Made by a program: the position numbers and the translations under genes. A stretch of 34,017 nucleotides of DNA from an uncultured Holophagaceae bacterium (GTDB taxonomy: Bacteria; Acidobacteriota; Holophagae; Holophagales; Holophagaceae). Shown in pieces: positions 6,853 through 14,231 of this stretch. The notes beneath the pieces were generated by a model that saw nothing but the letters and a program-made list of their open reading frames with translations, was not told where the DNA came from and ran no database searches. Within the stretch, counting starts at the first letter, position 1. Each line of letters begins with the position of its first letter. The stretch is taken from assembly GCA_903880675.1 (NCBI GenBank), contig CAIRQL010000029.1:1-34017 (forward strand), written 5' to 3'.

Positions 6853-7785
6853 ATGCCCAGCGATCCGACGCCACCCGACCTCCCCAAGTGGGACCCGGCC
6901 GCCTGGCCGGAAGAGGCCACTCACCCGGAGGGCATGGATCCGCGGGAGTGGGTGCTGGTCCGCTATGTGGGACAGCCCGCGGGCGAGACGCTCCAGATCC
7001 CCCTGCAGGGCCTGGACGTGGGGCGGGCCTCCGAGAACGGCCTGTGCCTCCCCGACCCGGAAGTGAGTCGCCGCCATGCCAGCCTTCACATCGCCCCCGA
7101 CGGCCTCTCCGTCGAGCTGCGGGACCTGGGCTCCACCAACGGCCTCTTCGTGAACGGGCGGCGGGTGCACGCCGATCCAGGTCCCGTGAGCCTGCGGGCC
7201 GAGGATGCCCTGCGGGTCGGCGGTCATGTCTTCAAGCTCAAGCACATGGATCCCCTGGAGCGGCGCTTCCACAAGGACCTGCTCGCCCGCACCACGCTGG
7301 ATGCCATGACGGGCCTCAACAACCGGGCCACCATCCTGCATCAGCTGGATGCCCAGGTAGAGCTGGCGCGCCGCCACCACCGCCCCCTCTCACTGTTCCT
7401 GGCGGACCTGGACTCCTTCAAGGAGGTCAACGACACCTACGGCCACCGGGCCGGCGATCTGGCCCTGGAGGGCTTCGCCTCCCTCCTGCGGGGTCGCCTG
7501 CGGGGTTCGGATGCTGTGGGACGCCTGGGCGGAGACGAGTTCGTCGCCATCCTCCCGGAAACGCCCGTGGCCTTGGCCCTGTCGGTGGCTGAGGACTTCC
7601 GCCTGTCCCTGGAGGCCAAGGACATCGTCCTCGACGATGGCCGGGTGGTGCACATCACCTGCAGCCTGGGCGTGGCTGAGCTCAAGCGTGACGACCTTGG
7701 CGGCGGGGCCTTCTTGGCCCGCGCCGATGCCGCCCTCTACGGAGCCAAGGCCGGGGGCCGCAACCGGTCCGTGCCAGCCCCATGA
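6853..7785 (+). CDS. FHA-GGDEF diguanylate cyclase (second paralogue)
   Basis: A 310-residue paralogue of the preceding protein with the same architecture. The FHA domain (about 40-118) has GRA (57-59), SRRH and GSTNG (93-97). The GGDEF domain (about 140-310) opens with TLDAMTGLNNRATI. It has the canonical GGDEF at 226-230 and the inhibitory-site RxxD (RGSD) five residues before it. Both catalytic and feedback sites appear intact. The start chosen is ATG 6853, which gives an N-terminus like that of the paralogue. A longer frame exists but runs inside the preceding gene. A 67-bp gap, the only real gap in the unit, separates it from the first paralogue and may hold a promoter. The stop overlaps the kinase ATG by four bases. 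The pair looks like an old tandem duplication, since only motifs remain alike. Confidence 0.94.
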   Translation: MPSDPTPPDLPKWDPAAWPEEATHPEGMDPREWVLVRYVGQPAGETLQIPLQGLDVGRASENGLCLPDPEVSRRHASLHIAPDGLSVELRDLGSTNGLFVNGRRVHADPGPVSLRAEDALRVGGHVFKLKHMDPLERRFHKDLLARTTLDAMTGLNNRATILHQLDAQVELARRHHRPLSLFLADLDSFKEVNDTYGHRAGDLALEGFASLLRGRLRGSDAVGRLGGDEFVAILPETPVALALSVAEDFRLSLEAKDIVLDDGRVVHITCSLGVAELKRDDLGGGAFLARADAALYGAKAGGRNRSVPAP

Positions 7786-9197
7786 GCCTGGCGGTCCCGG
7801 TCCGCATCGGCAGCGTGCGGCTGCTGGAACCCATTGGCGAGGGCGGTATGGCCCTGGTCTACCGGGGCGAGGATCGGTTTCGGCCCGGGGGCGTCTGCGC
7901 CATCAAGCTGCTGCGGCCAGAGGTGCACCAGGATGCGGATCTGGTGCGTCGGTTCCTGCGGGAGGGCGAGGTCCTCACCCATCTGGCCCATCCGGGTCTG
8001 GTGGAGGTCTTCGCCTTCGGGCACAGTGGCCCCTGGCCCTACCTGGTGATGGAGCTGCTGCCCGGTGGGAGCCTCAAGGACTGCCGGGGCGAGCCGCCTG
8101 CGGCCCTGGCCCGCCGCCTGATTCCGGCCTGCGCTGCCTTGGCTCACGCCCATGCCGCCGGGGTGGTGCACCGGGACCTCAAGCCTTCGAACCTCCTCTT
8201 CACCGGGGATGGTCGGCTCAAGGTCACGGACTTCGGCGTCTGCTACTGGGAAGGTGAAGAGGGCCGCACCCGCGCCACCCGCAGCCGGATGGTGGTGGGG
8301 ACGCTGGGCTACATGGCCCCGGAGCAGCACGGGGACCCCCGCCGGGTGGACGGCCGCTGCGATGTGTACGCCCTGGGGGCCATCCTCTACGAGTTCACCA
8401 CCGGCCAGGCCTATGCCCAGGTCCACCTGGCCCCAGCGGCCGCCCGGCCGGGCTTCCCCCCGCGTATGGCGGGGCTGATCATGCGGGCCCTGCAGCCGGA
8501 CCCCTCCCGGCGCCTACCGGACATGGAAACCCTCGCTCGCGAGCTGTCGGACTGGCTGGAGAGCGCCGAGGCAGCCGGGTGGGGCAGCGAGCCCCTGCCA
8601 GGCTTTACGCCGGCGGAGTGGGAGGCCACCACCGTGGCCGGACCCCGCCGGGAGGAGGAGCCAGGCCAGCGCCTGGGGCCCTACCTGGATGCCCTCTCGA
8701 CCGGACCCGTGGGGGTCCGCCGCGCCGCCGCCGAAGGCCTGGTATCCGCAGCGCGAGAGGGCGACGGGGTCTGGCTGGCGGCGGCCTTGGGGCGTGCACC
8801 CGAAGGCGCCCGCTTCGCCCTCACGGGCGCCCTGGGAAAAGTGGGTGGCGAGGCCGCCCTAGAGGCCCTGCTCGCCCTCCTTCAGGATCCCTTTGCCCAG
8901 GGGGATGCCGCCGAGGCCGCCGCAGCGGTGGCTCTCCGCACCGGGCAGGCTCCCCGGGCCCTGGCGGCTCTGCGGGAGTCGGGTCTGGGCTCGATCTGGC
9001 GCTGGGGTCCCCGAGCGGCCTTGGGCGATGCGGCCTGGGTCGGGGCCCTGGTGTTGGCCTGGCCAGGCCTGGCCCAGGCCTCCCGCCTGCAGGCTCTGCA
9101 GGCCGCCGTTCGTCTGCCGGAGGACCTGCGGCGCCAGGTGAAGGCCGCAACGGCCGATGCCTCGGGTCAAGTCCAGGCCGCCTGGCAGCAGCTCTGA
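7782..9197 (+). CDS. Hanks-type Ser/Thr protein kinase with HEAT-like C-terminal region
   Basis: A 471-residue soluble eukaryotic-like kinase. The kinase domain spans about 8-275: glycine loop GEGGMALVYRG (19-29), ATP-anchoring Lys42 (CAIKLL), catalytic HRDLKPSN with Asp132, metal-binding DFG at 150-152, and MAPEQ. The activation segment between DFG and APE contains Thr and Ser residues and the HRD Arg is present, so autophosphorylation control is likely. There is no transmembrane helix or PASTA domain. Residues about 300-471 are helical Ala/Leu repeats (for example YLDALSTGPVGVRRAAAEGL and AALEALLALLQDPFAQGDAA) resembling HEAT repeats, probably for protein binding. It is the last gene of the unit and ends seven bases from the convergent PepSY gene. 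FHA domains encoded just upstream are natural readers of its products. Confidence 0.94.
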   Translation: MSLAVPVRIGSVRLLEPIGEGGMALVYRGEDRFRPGGVCAIKLLRPEVHQDADLVRRFLREGEVLTHLAHPGLVEVFAFGHSGPWPYLVMELLPGGSLKDCRGEPPAALARRLIPACAALAHAHAAGVVHRDLKPSNLLFTGDGRLKVTDFGVCYWEGEEGRTRATRSRMVVGTLGYMAPEQHGDPRRVDGRCDVYALGAILYEFTTGQAYAQVHLAPAAARPGFPPRMAGLIMRALQPDPSRRLPDMETLARELSDWLESAEAAGWGSEPLPGFTPAEWEATTVAGPRREEEPGQRLGPYLDALSTGPVGVRRAAAEGLVSAAREGDGVWLAAALGRAPEGARFALTGALGKVGGEAALEALLALLQDPFAQGDAAEAAAAVALRTGQAPRALAALRESGLGSIWRWGPRAALGDAAWVGALVLAWPGLAQASRLQALQAAVRLPEDLRRQVKAATADASGQVQAAWQQL

Positions 9198-9204
9198 AAC
9201 CTAC

Positions 9205-9792
9205 TCAGGCCAGGTAGCGCCACCAGATCCAGTAGACGATGGGGACCGCCGCTCCGGCCCCGGTCAGCCACAGGCCTCGGCCGAAGAAGCCCTTGGGCCC
9301 CTTGATGATGAACAGGCCCGTGAAGGCCAGGACGATGAGAGCCACCGCATACAGGTCCGCGATGACCGTCCACAGGCGCTTGGGGGCGTTGAGGTGCAGC
9401 TGGTTCATGGCGTAGAGGACGGGGCGGGGCCGCACGGCCTCCACCAGCACCTTCCCCGTGGGCAGGTCCACCGCATAGGTGATCCGCTCGTAGTACAGCT
9501 GCAGGGTGTCGTCATCCGGCTGGAAGGCGCTCTTGAACTTGCCCTCAGGCTTCAGCTGGGCCTGGGCCGCTCGCACCAGGACCTCCGTGGGGTCCGTCCG
9601 GCTCAGGGGCTGGATCTGGCGGACCTCTTTCACCTTGGCGTAGTTAGGATTCCAGCTGGCAATGTGGTTCACCGCCAGACCGGAGATGGCATAGGCCAAG
9701 GTGAGGGCCACGGTGACGTAGCCCACATCCCGGTGGGTGGCGGCGTTCCAGCGACGCCAGGGTTTGGCCCGGCGGGCCGGTTCGGAATTCAC
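9205..9792 (-). CDS. PepSY-associated transmembrane protein
   Basis: A 195-residue membrane protein of the PepSY-TM type. After a basic start (RRAKPWRRWNAATHRDVGY) comes a helix at about 25-45 (VTVALTLAYAISGLAVNHI) and a periplasmic part of about 90 residues resembling PepSY (VDLPTGKVLVEAVRPRPVLYAMNQLHL). Two C-terminal helices at about 142-160 and 170-190 follow, ending WIWWRYLA. Such proteins occur with iron-reductase or uptake systems, but the exact role is unknown. The start is eight bases after the stop of the DUF4920 lipoprotein gene, so the two are very probably co-transcribed. The gene converges on the kinase gene with only seven bases between stops and no hairpin. Confidence 0.85.
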   Translation of the reverse strand: MNSEPARRAKPWRRWNAATHRDVGYVTVALTLAYAISGLAVNHIASWNPNYAKVKEVRQIQPLSRTDPTEVLVRAAQAQLKPEGKFKSAFQPDDDTLQLYYERITYAVDLPTGKVLVEAVRPRPVLYAMNQLHLNAPKRLWTVIADLYAVALIVLAFTGLFIIKGPKGFFGRGLWLTGAGAAVPIVYWIWWRYLA

Positions 9793-9799
9793 CCTGGGC

Positions 9800-10255
9800 C
9801 TACTGAACCTCGGCGCCGAGGCCTTCGATGCGAATGATGGTCTTGGGGCCGTTGATCTTGCCGTAGTCGGCCGGCTTGCTCAGGGCCTTGGCTTCCTTGT
9901 CGCACATGGCCTTCTGCTGCTCGACGGAGAGGACGCGCTTGGACACCGTGCCCTCGGCCACCACGGTGCCGCCCTTGGCGTCCATGGGGAAGGCGATGAC
10001 GCCGTCCTCGACCTTGAACATGATCTCCTTCTTGTCGGCGCCGATCTTGATCCAGCACCCGCGCTCTTCGCAGACTTCCGTCACGAGGCCTGTCACGCGG
10101 ACCTTCTTGCCAGCGTAGGCATCGGGGTTGGCAAGGATCTCGGCGACCTTTACTTCGGTCTTGAGGGCGAGGGGCTGGCCGTACTTGCGGGCCCCCGCAG
10201 CGCTGAGGCAGGCGGGAAGCAGGATCATGAGGGCAAGGGTGGCGGGGATGCGCAT
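9800..10255 (-). CDS. DUF4920 family lipoprotein
   Basis: A 151-residue exported protein. The N-terminus MRIPATLALMILLPACLSA is a lipoprotein signal with the lipid-acceptor Cys in LPAC. The rest matches the DUF4920 pattern: AEILANPDAYAGKKVRVTGLV, then EVCEERGCWIKI with two cysteines five apart, then a beta-rich OB-like part (GTVVAEGTVSKRVLS). The family is uncharacterised, and the cysteine pair could bind metal. ATG 10255 follows GGAGG with four bases between. It directly precedes the PepSY membrane protein, so a joint envelope role, perhaps metal or redox related, is inferred. Confidence 0.88.
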   Translation of the reverse strand: MRIPATLALMILLPACLSAAGARKYGQPLALKTEVKVAEILANPDAYAGKKVRVTGLVTEVCEERGCWIKIGADKKEIMFKVEDGVIAFPMDAKGGTVVAEGTVSKRVLSVEQQKAMCDKEAKALSKPADYGKINGPKTIIRIEGLGAEVQ

Positions 10256-10361
10256 GGAACCTCCGGGTGAACACCGATGATAACCGAGCTGTCATCAATG
10301 ATGCCTGAAATCTCCCAAGCCCGCCCTTTCCCTGTGAAGGCGAATCAGGCTCAACTGGGCT

Positions 10362-10622
10362 TCAGGGCTTCCGGTTGCGCGCCGACAGGCGGTCCAGCAT
10401 GTCCCAGACCTGGTGGCACTCGTCGCAGGTGGAGCGGGGCTCGCCGCAGGGGAAGCCCTCCACGCCCATGCCCTGGCAGCGGGGGTTGCTGAAGAAGAAC
10501 ACCAGCTCGCGCACGGAGCCCAGCATGCGGGCCTGCCGGGCCGCGTCTGGCAGGGACCGCAGGTCCTGGATGAGCTGCCACTCGGCGGGGCTGAGGTCGG
10601 GGCGGTCGATGGACTGGGACAT
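10362..10622 (-). CDS. Small Cys-rich protein, probable zinc binder
   Basis: An 86-residue protein without signal peptide or membrane helix. The first half is helical (SPAEWQLIQDLRSLPDAARQ). The second half carries four cysteines: FSNPRCQ, GFPCGEP and STCDECHQVW. CDECH formally fits the haem motif CxxCH, but without an export signal a zinc site is more likely. The start is ATG 10622, with GGAGGG on the 3' arm of a 17-bp palindrome (10624-10640). A longer frame begins inside the WYL gene and is less likely. The stop lies 106 bp before the DUF4920 gene. No family recognised. Confidence 0.75.
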   Translation of the reverse strand: MSQSIDRPDLSPAEWQLIQDLRSLPDAARQARMLGSVRELVFFFSNPRCQGMGVEGFPCGEPRSTCDECHQVWDMLDRLSARNRKP

Positions 10623-10623
10623 G

Positions 10624-10646
10624 GGCCCTCCGGGAGGGCCAGTATA
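10624..10646 (-). promoter_or_regulatory. -10 box plus perfect 17-bp palindrome before the small Cys-rich gene
   Basis: In minus-strand reading TATACT (10646-10641) is followed at once by the palindrome GGCCCTCC-C-GGAGGGCC (10640-10624) and then ATG at 10622. The palindrome covers the expected transcription start and the ribosome site, so it could be an operator or an RNA hairpin hiding GGAGGG. I see no good -35 box. Confidence 0.4.
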
Positions 10647-10668
10647 GGGGACGGACTCGCCCGCCTCC

Positions 10669-11727
10669 TCAGCGATACTTTGCGCCCATGGTCTTGATGA
10701 CCGAGGCCAGATGGGTCCGCAGGGTCTTCGGCTCCAGCACCTCGGCATCAGGGCCGAACTGCAGAATGAAGCGGGTGGGCCCCGAGGGCTCGGTGGCGAG
10801 GAAGGTGAGCAGGACGGTGCCCCCCTTCTCCTTGCGCACCTCGACGGAGGGCAGGGCCGGGGGGGCGTCCAGCAGGGCCTGGGGCCAGTTGGTGCCGCTG
10901 ATGCGCAGCTGGATGCGGAAGGGGGTCCCCGGACTGAACCAGCCGCCGATCTGACAGTCCCGGGCCTGCTCCATGGGGCCCTTGTCCGGGATCAGCCCCC
11001 GTCGGCCCAGGGCCTTGGCCTCGACGATGCGGGCCAGACGGAAGTGCCGGGGCTCCTGCTTGGCGGGATCCCAGGCCAGGAGAAAGGCGCCTCCTGAGAA
11101 GACATCGTGGGTGAGGGTGAAGGGGATGACGGTGCGGGTGCTGGTGCGGCCCGTGGAGGCGGCCTGGTAGGTGAGCTCCAGCTCCCGGGAGCCATCCGGG
11201 TGACCCAGGGCCAGCAGGACCTGGGTGAGCATCTTGGTGTCCAGGGCCTGCTGGTCGTCGGCGCCGCCGCGCACGCAGACGTGCTCCTGGAGGGCCTTGA
11301 AGAGGTCCCGGTCCCGGGTGCTCAGGTGGCTGTCTGCCAGCTTCCGCAGGCCTTCCAGCTGGTCGTACCAGAGTTCCGTGGCCGTGCCCTCCAGGGCCAT
11401 GAGGGCCACCTCGAGGGCCATGCGAGCGTGGGGGGTGATGCGGGTGTCCCACTCAGGCCCCTTTTCCAGGGTGAAGTGGATCACCGGGGGTCGGCCCTGG
11501 CGGTCCTTGCCGAAGCGGGCCCCCTGCTCCTCCAGCAGCTGAATGGCCCGGTCCACGGTGCGGGGAGCAACCCCGCCCAGGCGGCGAGTGAGGGCGGCCT
11601 TGGTGATGCCCTTCTCCCCGGCATCGCGGATGGACTCGAGCACCGCCTGCATGCGCTCGGGCTTCACGAGGTTCGCCCCGTCCGGCTTGGGGGACTCGAG
11701 GGGCTTGCGGCTAGGGGTTCCGGCCAT
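10669..11727 (-). CDS. WYL-domain transcriptional regulator
   Basis: A 352-residue regulator of the PafC/YafY-like group. After a disordered N-terminus comes a winged-helix DNA-binding region at about 25-90 (RMQAVLESIRDAGEKGITKAALTRRLGGV, then RTVDRAIQLLEEQG). A helical linker follows, and then a WYL domain at about 175-245. Its signature strand reads GGAFLLAWDPAKQEPRHFRL instead of the classical WYL triplet. The C-terminal beta-rich part (about 260-352) is typical. WYL domains sense small ligands or nucleic acid, and the target here is unknown. ATG 11727 follows GGAGG. The gene begins 32 bp after the stop of the AMP-ligase-like gene, so the two probably share a transcript. Confidence 0.92.
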   Translation of the reverse strand: MAGTPSRKPLESPKPDGANLVKPERMQAVLESIRDAGEKGITKAALTRRLGGVAPRTVDRAIQLLEEQGARFGKDRQGRPPVIHFTLEKGPEWDTRITPHARMALEVALMALEGTATELWYDQLEGLRKLADSHLSTRDRDLFKALQEHVCVRGGADDQQALDTKMLTQVLLALGHPDGSRELELTYQAASTGRTSTRTVIPFTLTHDVFSGGAFLLAWDPAKQEPRHFRLARIVEAKALGRRGLIPDKGPMEQARDCQIGGWFSPGTPFRIQLRISGTNWPQALLDAPPALPSVEVRKEKGGTVLLTFLATEPSGPTRFILQFGPDAEVLEPKTLRTHLASVIKTMGAKYR

Positions 11728-11759
11728 GGGGGCCTCCGGGGACTGACCTTCAGGATTGG

Positions 11760-12368
11760 TCAGCCAATGTCCAATGGCAAGGGGTTTGGTGTTCCCCCCT
11801 CCCAGAGGTCCGTAAAGGGCTGCCCATCCCAGGGGGCCCCCGGGCGCAACACGGCGTGGCCCCCGGCATACAGCAGGCTCCAGAGGGCGGCGCGGGTGGC
11901 GGGTTCGCCGAGGCGGGGCAGGGGCAGCTCAACCTCGGTGTCATGGTCCCAGCCGAGGCGGACATTGAGGCGGCGGAGGCGGGCCAGGAGCTCGCCCTGC
12001 GCCAGTCCCGCAGCAAAGGGCGTGCTGGCACCCACCACCTGCTCCCGGGCATGGTAAGGACCCCGCCCGGCCTCATCGTTGAAACCGGGGCCGCCCAGGA
12101 GGTCCATCGGCAGGGGCTGCCCTGTGGGGTCCCAGGGCACGCCCGAGGCTGCGGCGGCCAGCTCGGCGAGCCAGTCCCAGGGGGTTCCCGTGGCCGAATG
12201 GATGGCCGTGGGGGGGATCGCCTGCCCCAGCATGCCCAGGGCCACGCCCTCCACCCGGTTGCGGAGCTGGGCGTAACTCAAGGTATTCCAACCCGGCGCC
12301 GTAAGGGCAGGGCGCTCCTGCAGCCGCGCCGCGCGCTGGATCAGCAGGTCTCTCAGGGTTTCGGCCAC
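11760..12368 (-). CDS. Degenerate, truncated AMP-forming ligase-like protein
   Basis: A 202-residue protein whose beginning (LRDLLIQRAARLQERPALTA, then TLSYAQLRNRVEGVALGM) has the layout of the N-terminus of acyl-CoA synthetases and NRPS adenylation domains. A later part (GELLARLRRLNV, EVELPLPRLGE, LWSLLYAGGHAVLRPG) follows the pattern that normally comes after the ATP loop. The Ser/Thr/Gly-rich phosphate loop itself is missing and the middle is shortened. The catalytic core and C-terminal domain are absent, and the WYL gene starts 32 bp downstream. Full-length relatives have 500 or more residues. It is uninterrupted from GTG 12368, so it may be a domesticated remnant with a new role rather than a fresh pseudogene. 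The relationship is judged by eye. Confidence 0.6.
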   Translation of the reverse strand: MAETLRDLLIQRAARLQERPALTAPGWNTLSYAQLRNRVEGVALGMLGQAIPPTAIHSATGTPWDWLAELAAAASGVPWDPTGQPLPMDLLGGPGFNDEAGRGPYHAREQVVGASTPFAAGLAQGELLARLRRLNVRLGWDHDTEVELPLPRLGEPATRAALWSLLYAGGHAVLRPGAPWDGQPFTDLWEGGTPNPLPLDIG

Positions 12369-12507
12369 GGAGACGAGTGTGACCCCCCGCCCGGGGAACC
12401 GGCCAGGCGAAATCTTCCGTCAACCCCTTCCCTGTGCGCCGGGTCAGTGGACTTACCGGATATAACCGTTCCATCTGGGCCCCGTGCCCGCTTCCTTGGA
12501 GCCAGTC
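12369..12507. promoter_or_regulatory. Divergent intergenic region with candidate -10 box
   Basis: The AMP-ligase-like gene (minus) and the DUF4382 gene (plus) diverge here. TATAAC (12461-12466) is a fair -10 box for the plus-strand gene, but I find no convincing -35 partner. The ribosome site TTGGAGCC lies about six bases before ATG 12508. Confidence 0.35.
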
Positions 12508-14151
12508 ATGCGCCTCTCCTTCCGCTCTGTTGCGCTGTTCTCCGTACCGGTCCTGATTCTTGCCCTGGCGCTGGCCTGCGGGGGGAGCGCCAAGACCTCC
12601 CTGGTCGGCTCCGAGCCGCCCACGGGCACCGCCGCCATCATCCTGACGGACGCCCCCTCTGACCTCTGGTCATCTGTGGAAGTGGTGGTCACCCAGGTGA
12701 CCCTGCGCAGCAAGGCCGACCACACCAAGGAGGTGGTGGCCTTCTCGGGCACCTCCGCCAAGGTCAACCTGGTGGACCTGGATAGCGTGGGCGAGCTGCT
12801 GGCCACTGCCACGATCCCCGTGGGCACCTACGACGGCCTGCGGGTCACCATCGATCCCGCCAGCCTGACCCTGGTCAAGGCCGACGGCACCACCGTTCCC
12901 GCCAGCCAGGTGCACGTCCAGGGCAGCAGCATCATGGTCGAACTCAGCGCCGACCTGGTGGTCGCCGCCGGCAGCAACAACGCCGTGCAGCTCGACTTCG
13001 ACCTGGGCCATCCCCTCTTTATCGTCCAGCTCCCCAACGGGGACTGGGCCGTAAACCTCCAGATCAAGCACCGCCCCAATGCTGCCAGCCTCGCCGGCAT
13101 GGTCCTGCGCCATCGCCGTGGCACCGTGGCCTCGGTTGGCACCGCCAGCTTCGTGCTGCACACCGCCGCCGGCAACGACCTGACCATTCACACCGATGCC
13201 GCCACCTGGTACTGGAATGCCGACACCCGCGCCGCCGGCACCTTCGCCGGTCTGGCCGCAGGGAAGAACGTCCTAGCCTCACTCCGCATGCAGGCGGACG
13301 GCTCCCTCTGGGCCGTGCGCGTGTGGTACGGCGCCGCCGCCCTGCCCGAGTTCACCCCTGAGGGCCATGTGCTGGGCGTGGACCTGCGGACCGGCACCAT
13401 CAGTATCACCACCACCGCCGGCATGCCCCGTCCCGTGGTCATCGATGCGGACACCACCTTCACCTATGGCGGCCAGACCCTGGGCACGGGCACCGCCTTC
13501 CTGCCCAACGTCTGGGCCGGGTTCAAGGTGCAGCTGGAAGTGAAGGACCCCCTTGCCGCCCCCATGCACGCCCGCAGCCTGGACATCCAGCGGGCCGTGG
13601 ACGGCGGGATCATCAAGGCCGCCACCGCCACCGGGTTCACCTACCAGCACCCCAGGGCCGGGGACCGGACTCATGCCTTTGCCAGCCCCTTCACCTGGTG
13701 GTACCTGGGCTTCCCTGGCATCACCAGCACCAACTCCAACGCCTTTGTGGCGGCGGTGACCAACAACGGTGATGTGCTCTCGGCCGGTGCCAGCGACCTG
13801 CAGTGGAACCCCGGCACCCGCGCCTGGGACGCTGCAACGGCCATCTTCCTCCCCGTGGATCTGCCCACCGGCACCATCAGCACCTCCTACAACGCTGGCC
13901 AGCTGGCCTACACCTTCACCGGTGCCTCCGGCCGTCCCCAGACCATCACCGTGACCCTGAACACCACCGTGGGCATGCAGCCCACCGTGCTGGAGCTGAA
14001 CCGCCAGACTGGCATGATGTCGGCGGTGCCCCTGGCGCTGTCCGCCTGGCCCACCAAGCTCGTCGCCAATGCCAAAGCCAAGGTGGCCGTGGTGCCCAAG
14101 CCCAACGGTGACTTCGCGGCCTACGCTGTGGTGCTCTTCACCGGGTTCTGA
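12508..14151 (+). CDS. DUF4382 lipoprotein with DUF5666-like repeats
   Basis: A 547-residue exported lipoprotein. The signal is MRLSFRSVALFSVPVLILAL followed by ALACGGS, with the lipobox Cys. Residues about 35-170 form a DUF4382-like domain (GTAAIILTDAPSD, SVEVVVTQVTLRS, VNLVDLDSVGELLA, GTYDGLRVTIDP). The rest contains about four beta-rich units of the DUF5666 pattern: a G-T-[VI]-x-S opening, T-x-[FW]-x-[YW], then LxxGxxVxA. Examples are GTVASVGTASFVLHT, GTISITTTAG and GTISTSYNAG. ATG 12508 is preferred over an in-frame GTG at 12484 because of the GGAG ribosome site and the clean signal peptide. Codon use is strongly GC-biased, with many Thr/Ala. The role is unknown, probably surface or periplasmic. 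A hairpin terminator follows. Confidence 0.9.
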   Translation: MRLSFRSVALFSVPVLILALALACGGSAKTSLVGSEPPTGTAAIILTDAPSDLWSSVEVVVTQVTLRSKADHTKEVVAFSGTSAKVNLVDLDSVGELLATATIPVGTYDGLRVTIDPASLTLVKADGTTVPASQVHVQGSSIMVELSADLVVAAGSNNAVQLDFDLGHPLFIVQLPNGDWAVNLQIKHRPNAASLAGMVLRHRRGTVASVGTASFVLHTAAGNDLTIHTDAATWYWNADTRAAGTFAGLAAGKNVLASLRMQADGSLWAVRVWYGAAALPEFTPEGHVLGVDLRTGTISITTTAGMPRPVVIDADTTFTYGGQTLGTGTAFLPNVWAGFKVQLEVKDPLAAPMHARSLDIQRAVDGGIIKAATATGFTYQHPRAGDRTHAFASPFTWWYLGFPGITSTNSNAFVAAVTNNGDVLSAGASDLQWNPGTRAWDAATAIFLPVDLPTGTISTSYNAGQLAYTFTGASGRPQTITVTLNTTVGMQPTVLELNRQTGMMSAVPLALSAWPTKLVANAKAKVAVVPKPNGDFAAYAVVLFTGF

Positions 14152-14173
14152 GAACCGGGTCCGTAACAACTCG

Positions 14174-14206
14174 AACAGGCGGCGCCATGGGTGCCGCCTG
14201 TTTGCG
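14174..14206 (+). terminator. Rho-independent-type terminator after the DUF4382 gene
   Basis: AACAGGCGGCGCC (14174-14186) pairs with GGTGCCGCCTGTT (14190-14202) across an ATG loop, a 13-bp stem with one G-T pair. TTTGCGTTT follows, a modest T tract. Being symmetrical, it may also serve the convergent gene. Confidence 0.8.
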
Positions 14207-14231
14207 TTTCAGGCCTGTCCGGTGCCCCCGG

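Noticed and set aside
10362-10622. Cytochrome c from the CxxCH motif
   Set aside because: No signal peptide or membrane anchor, and four cysteines in a zinc-like spacing.
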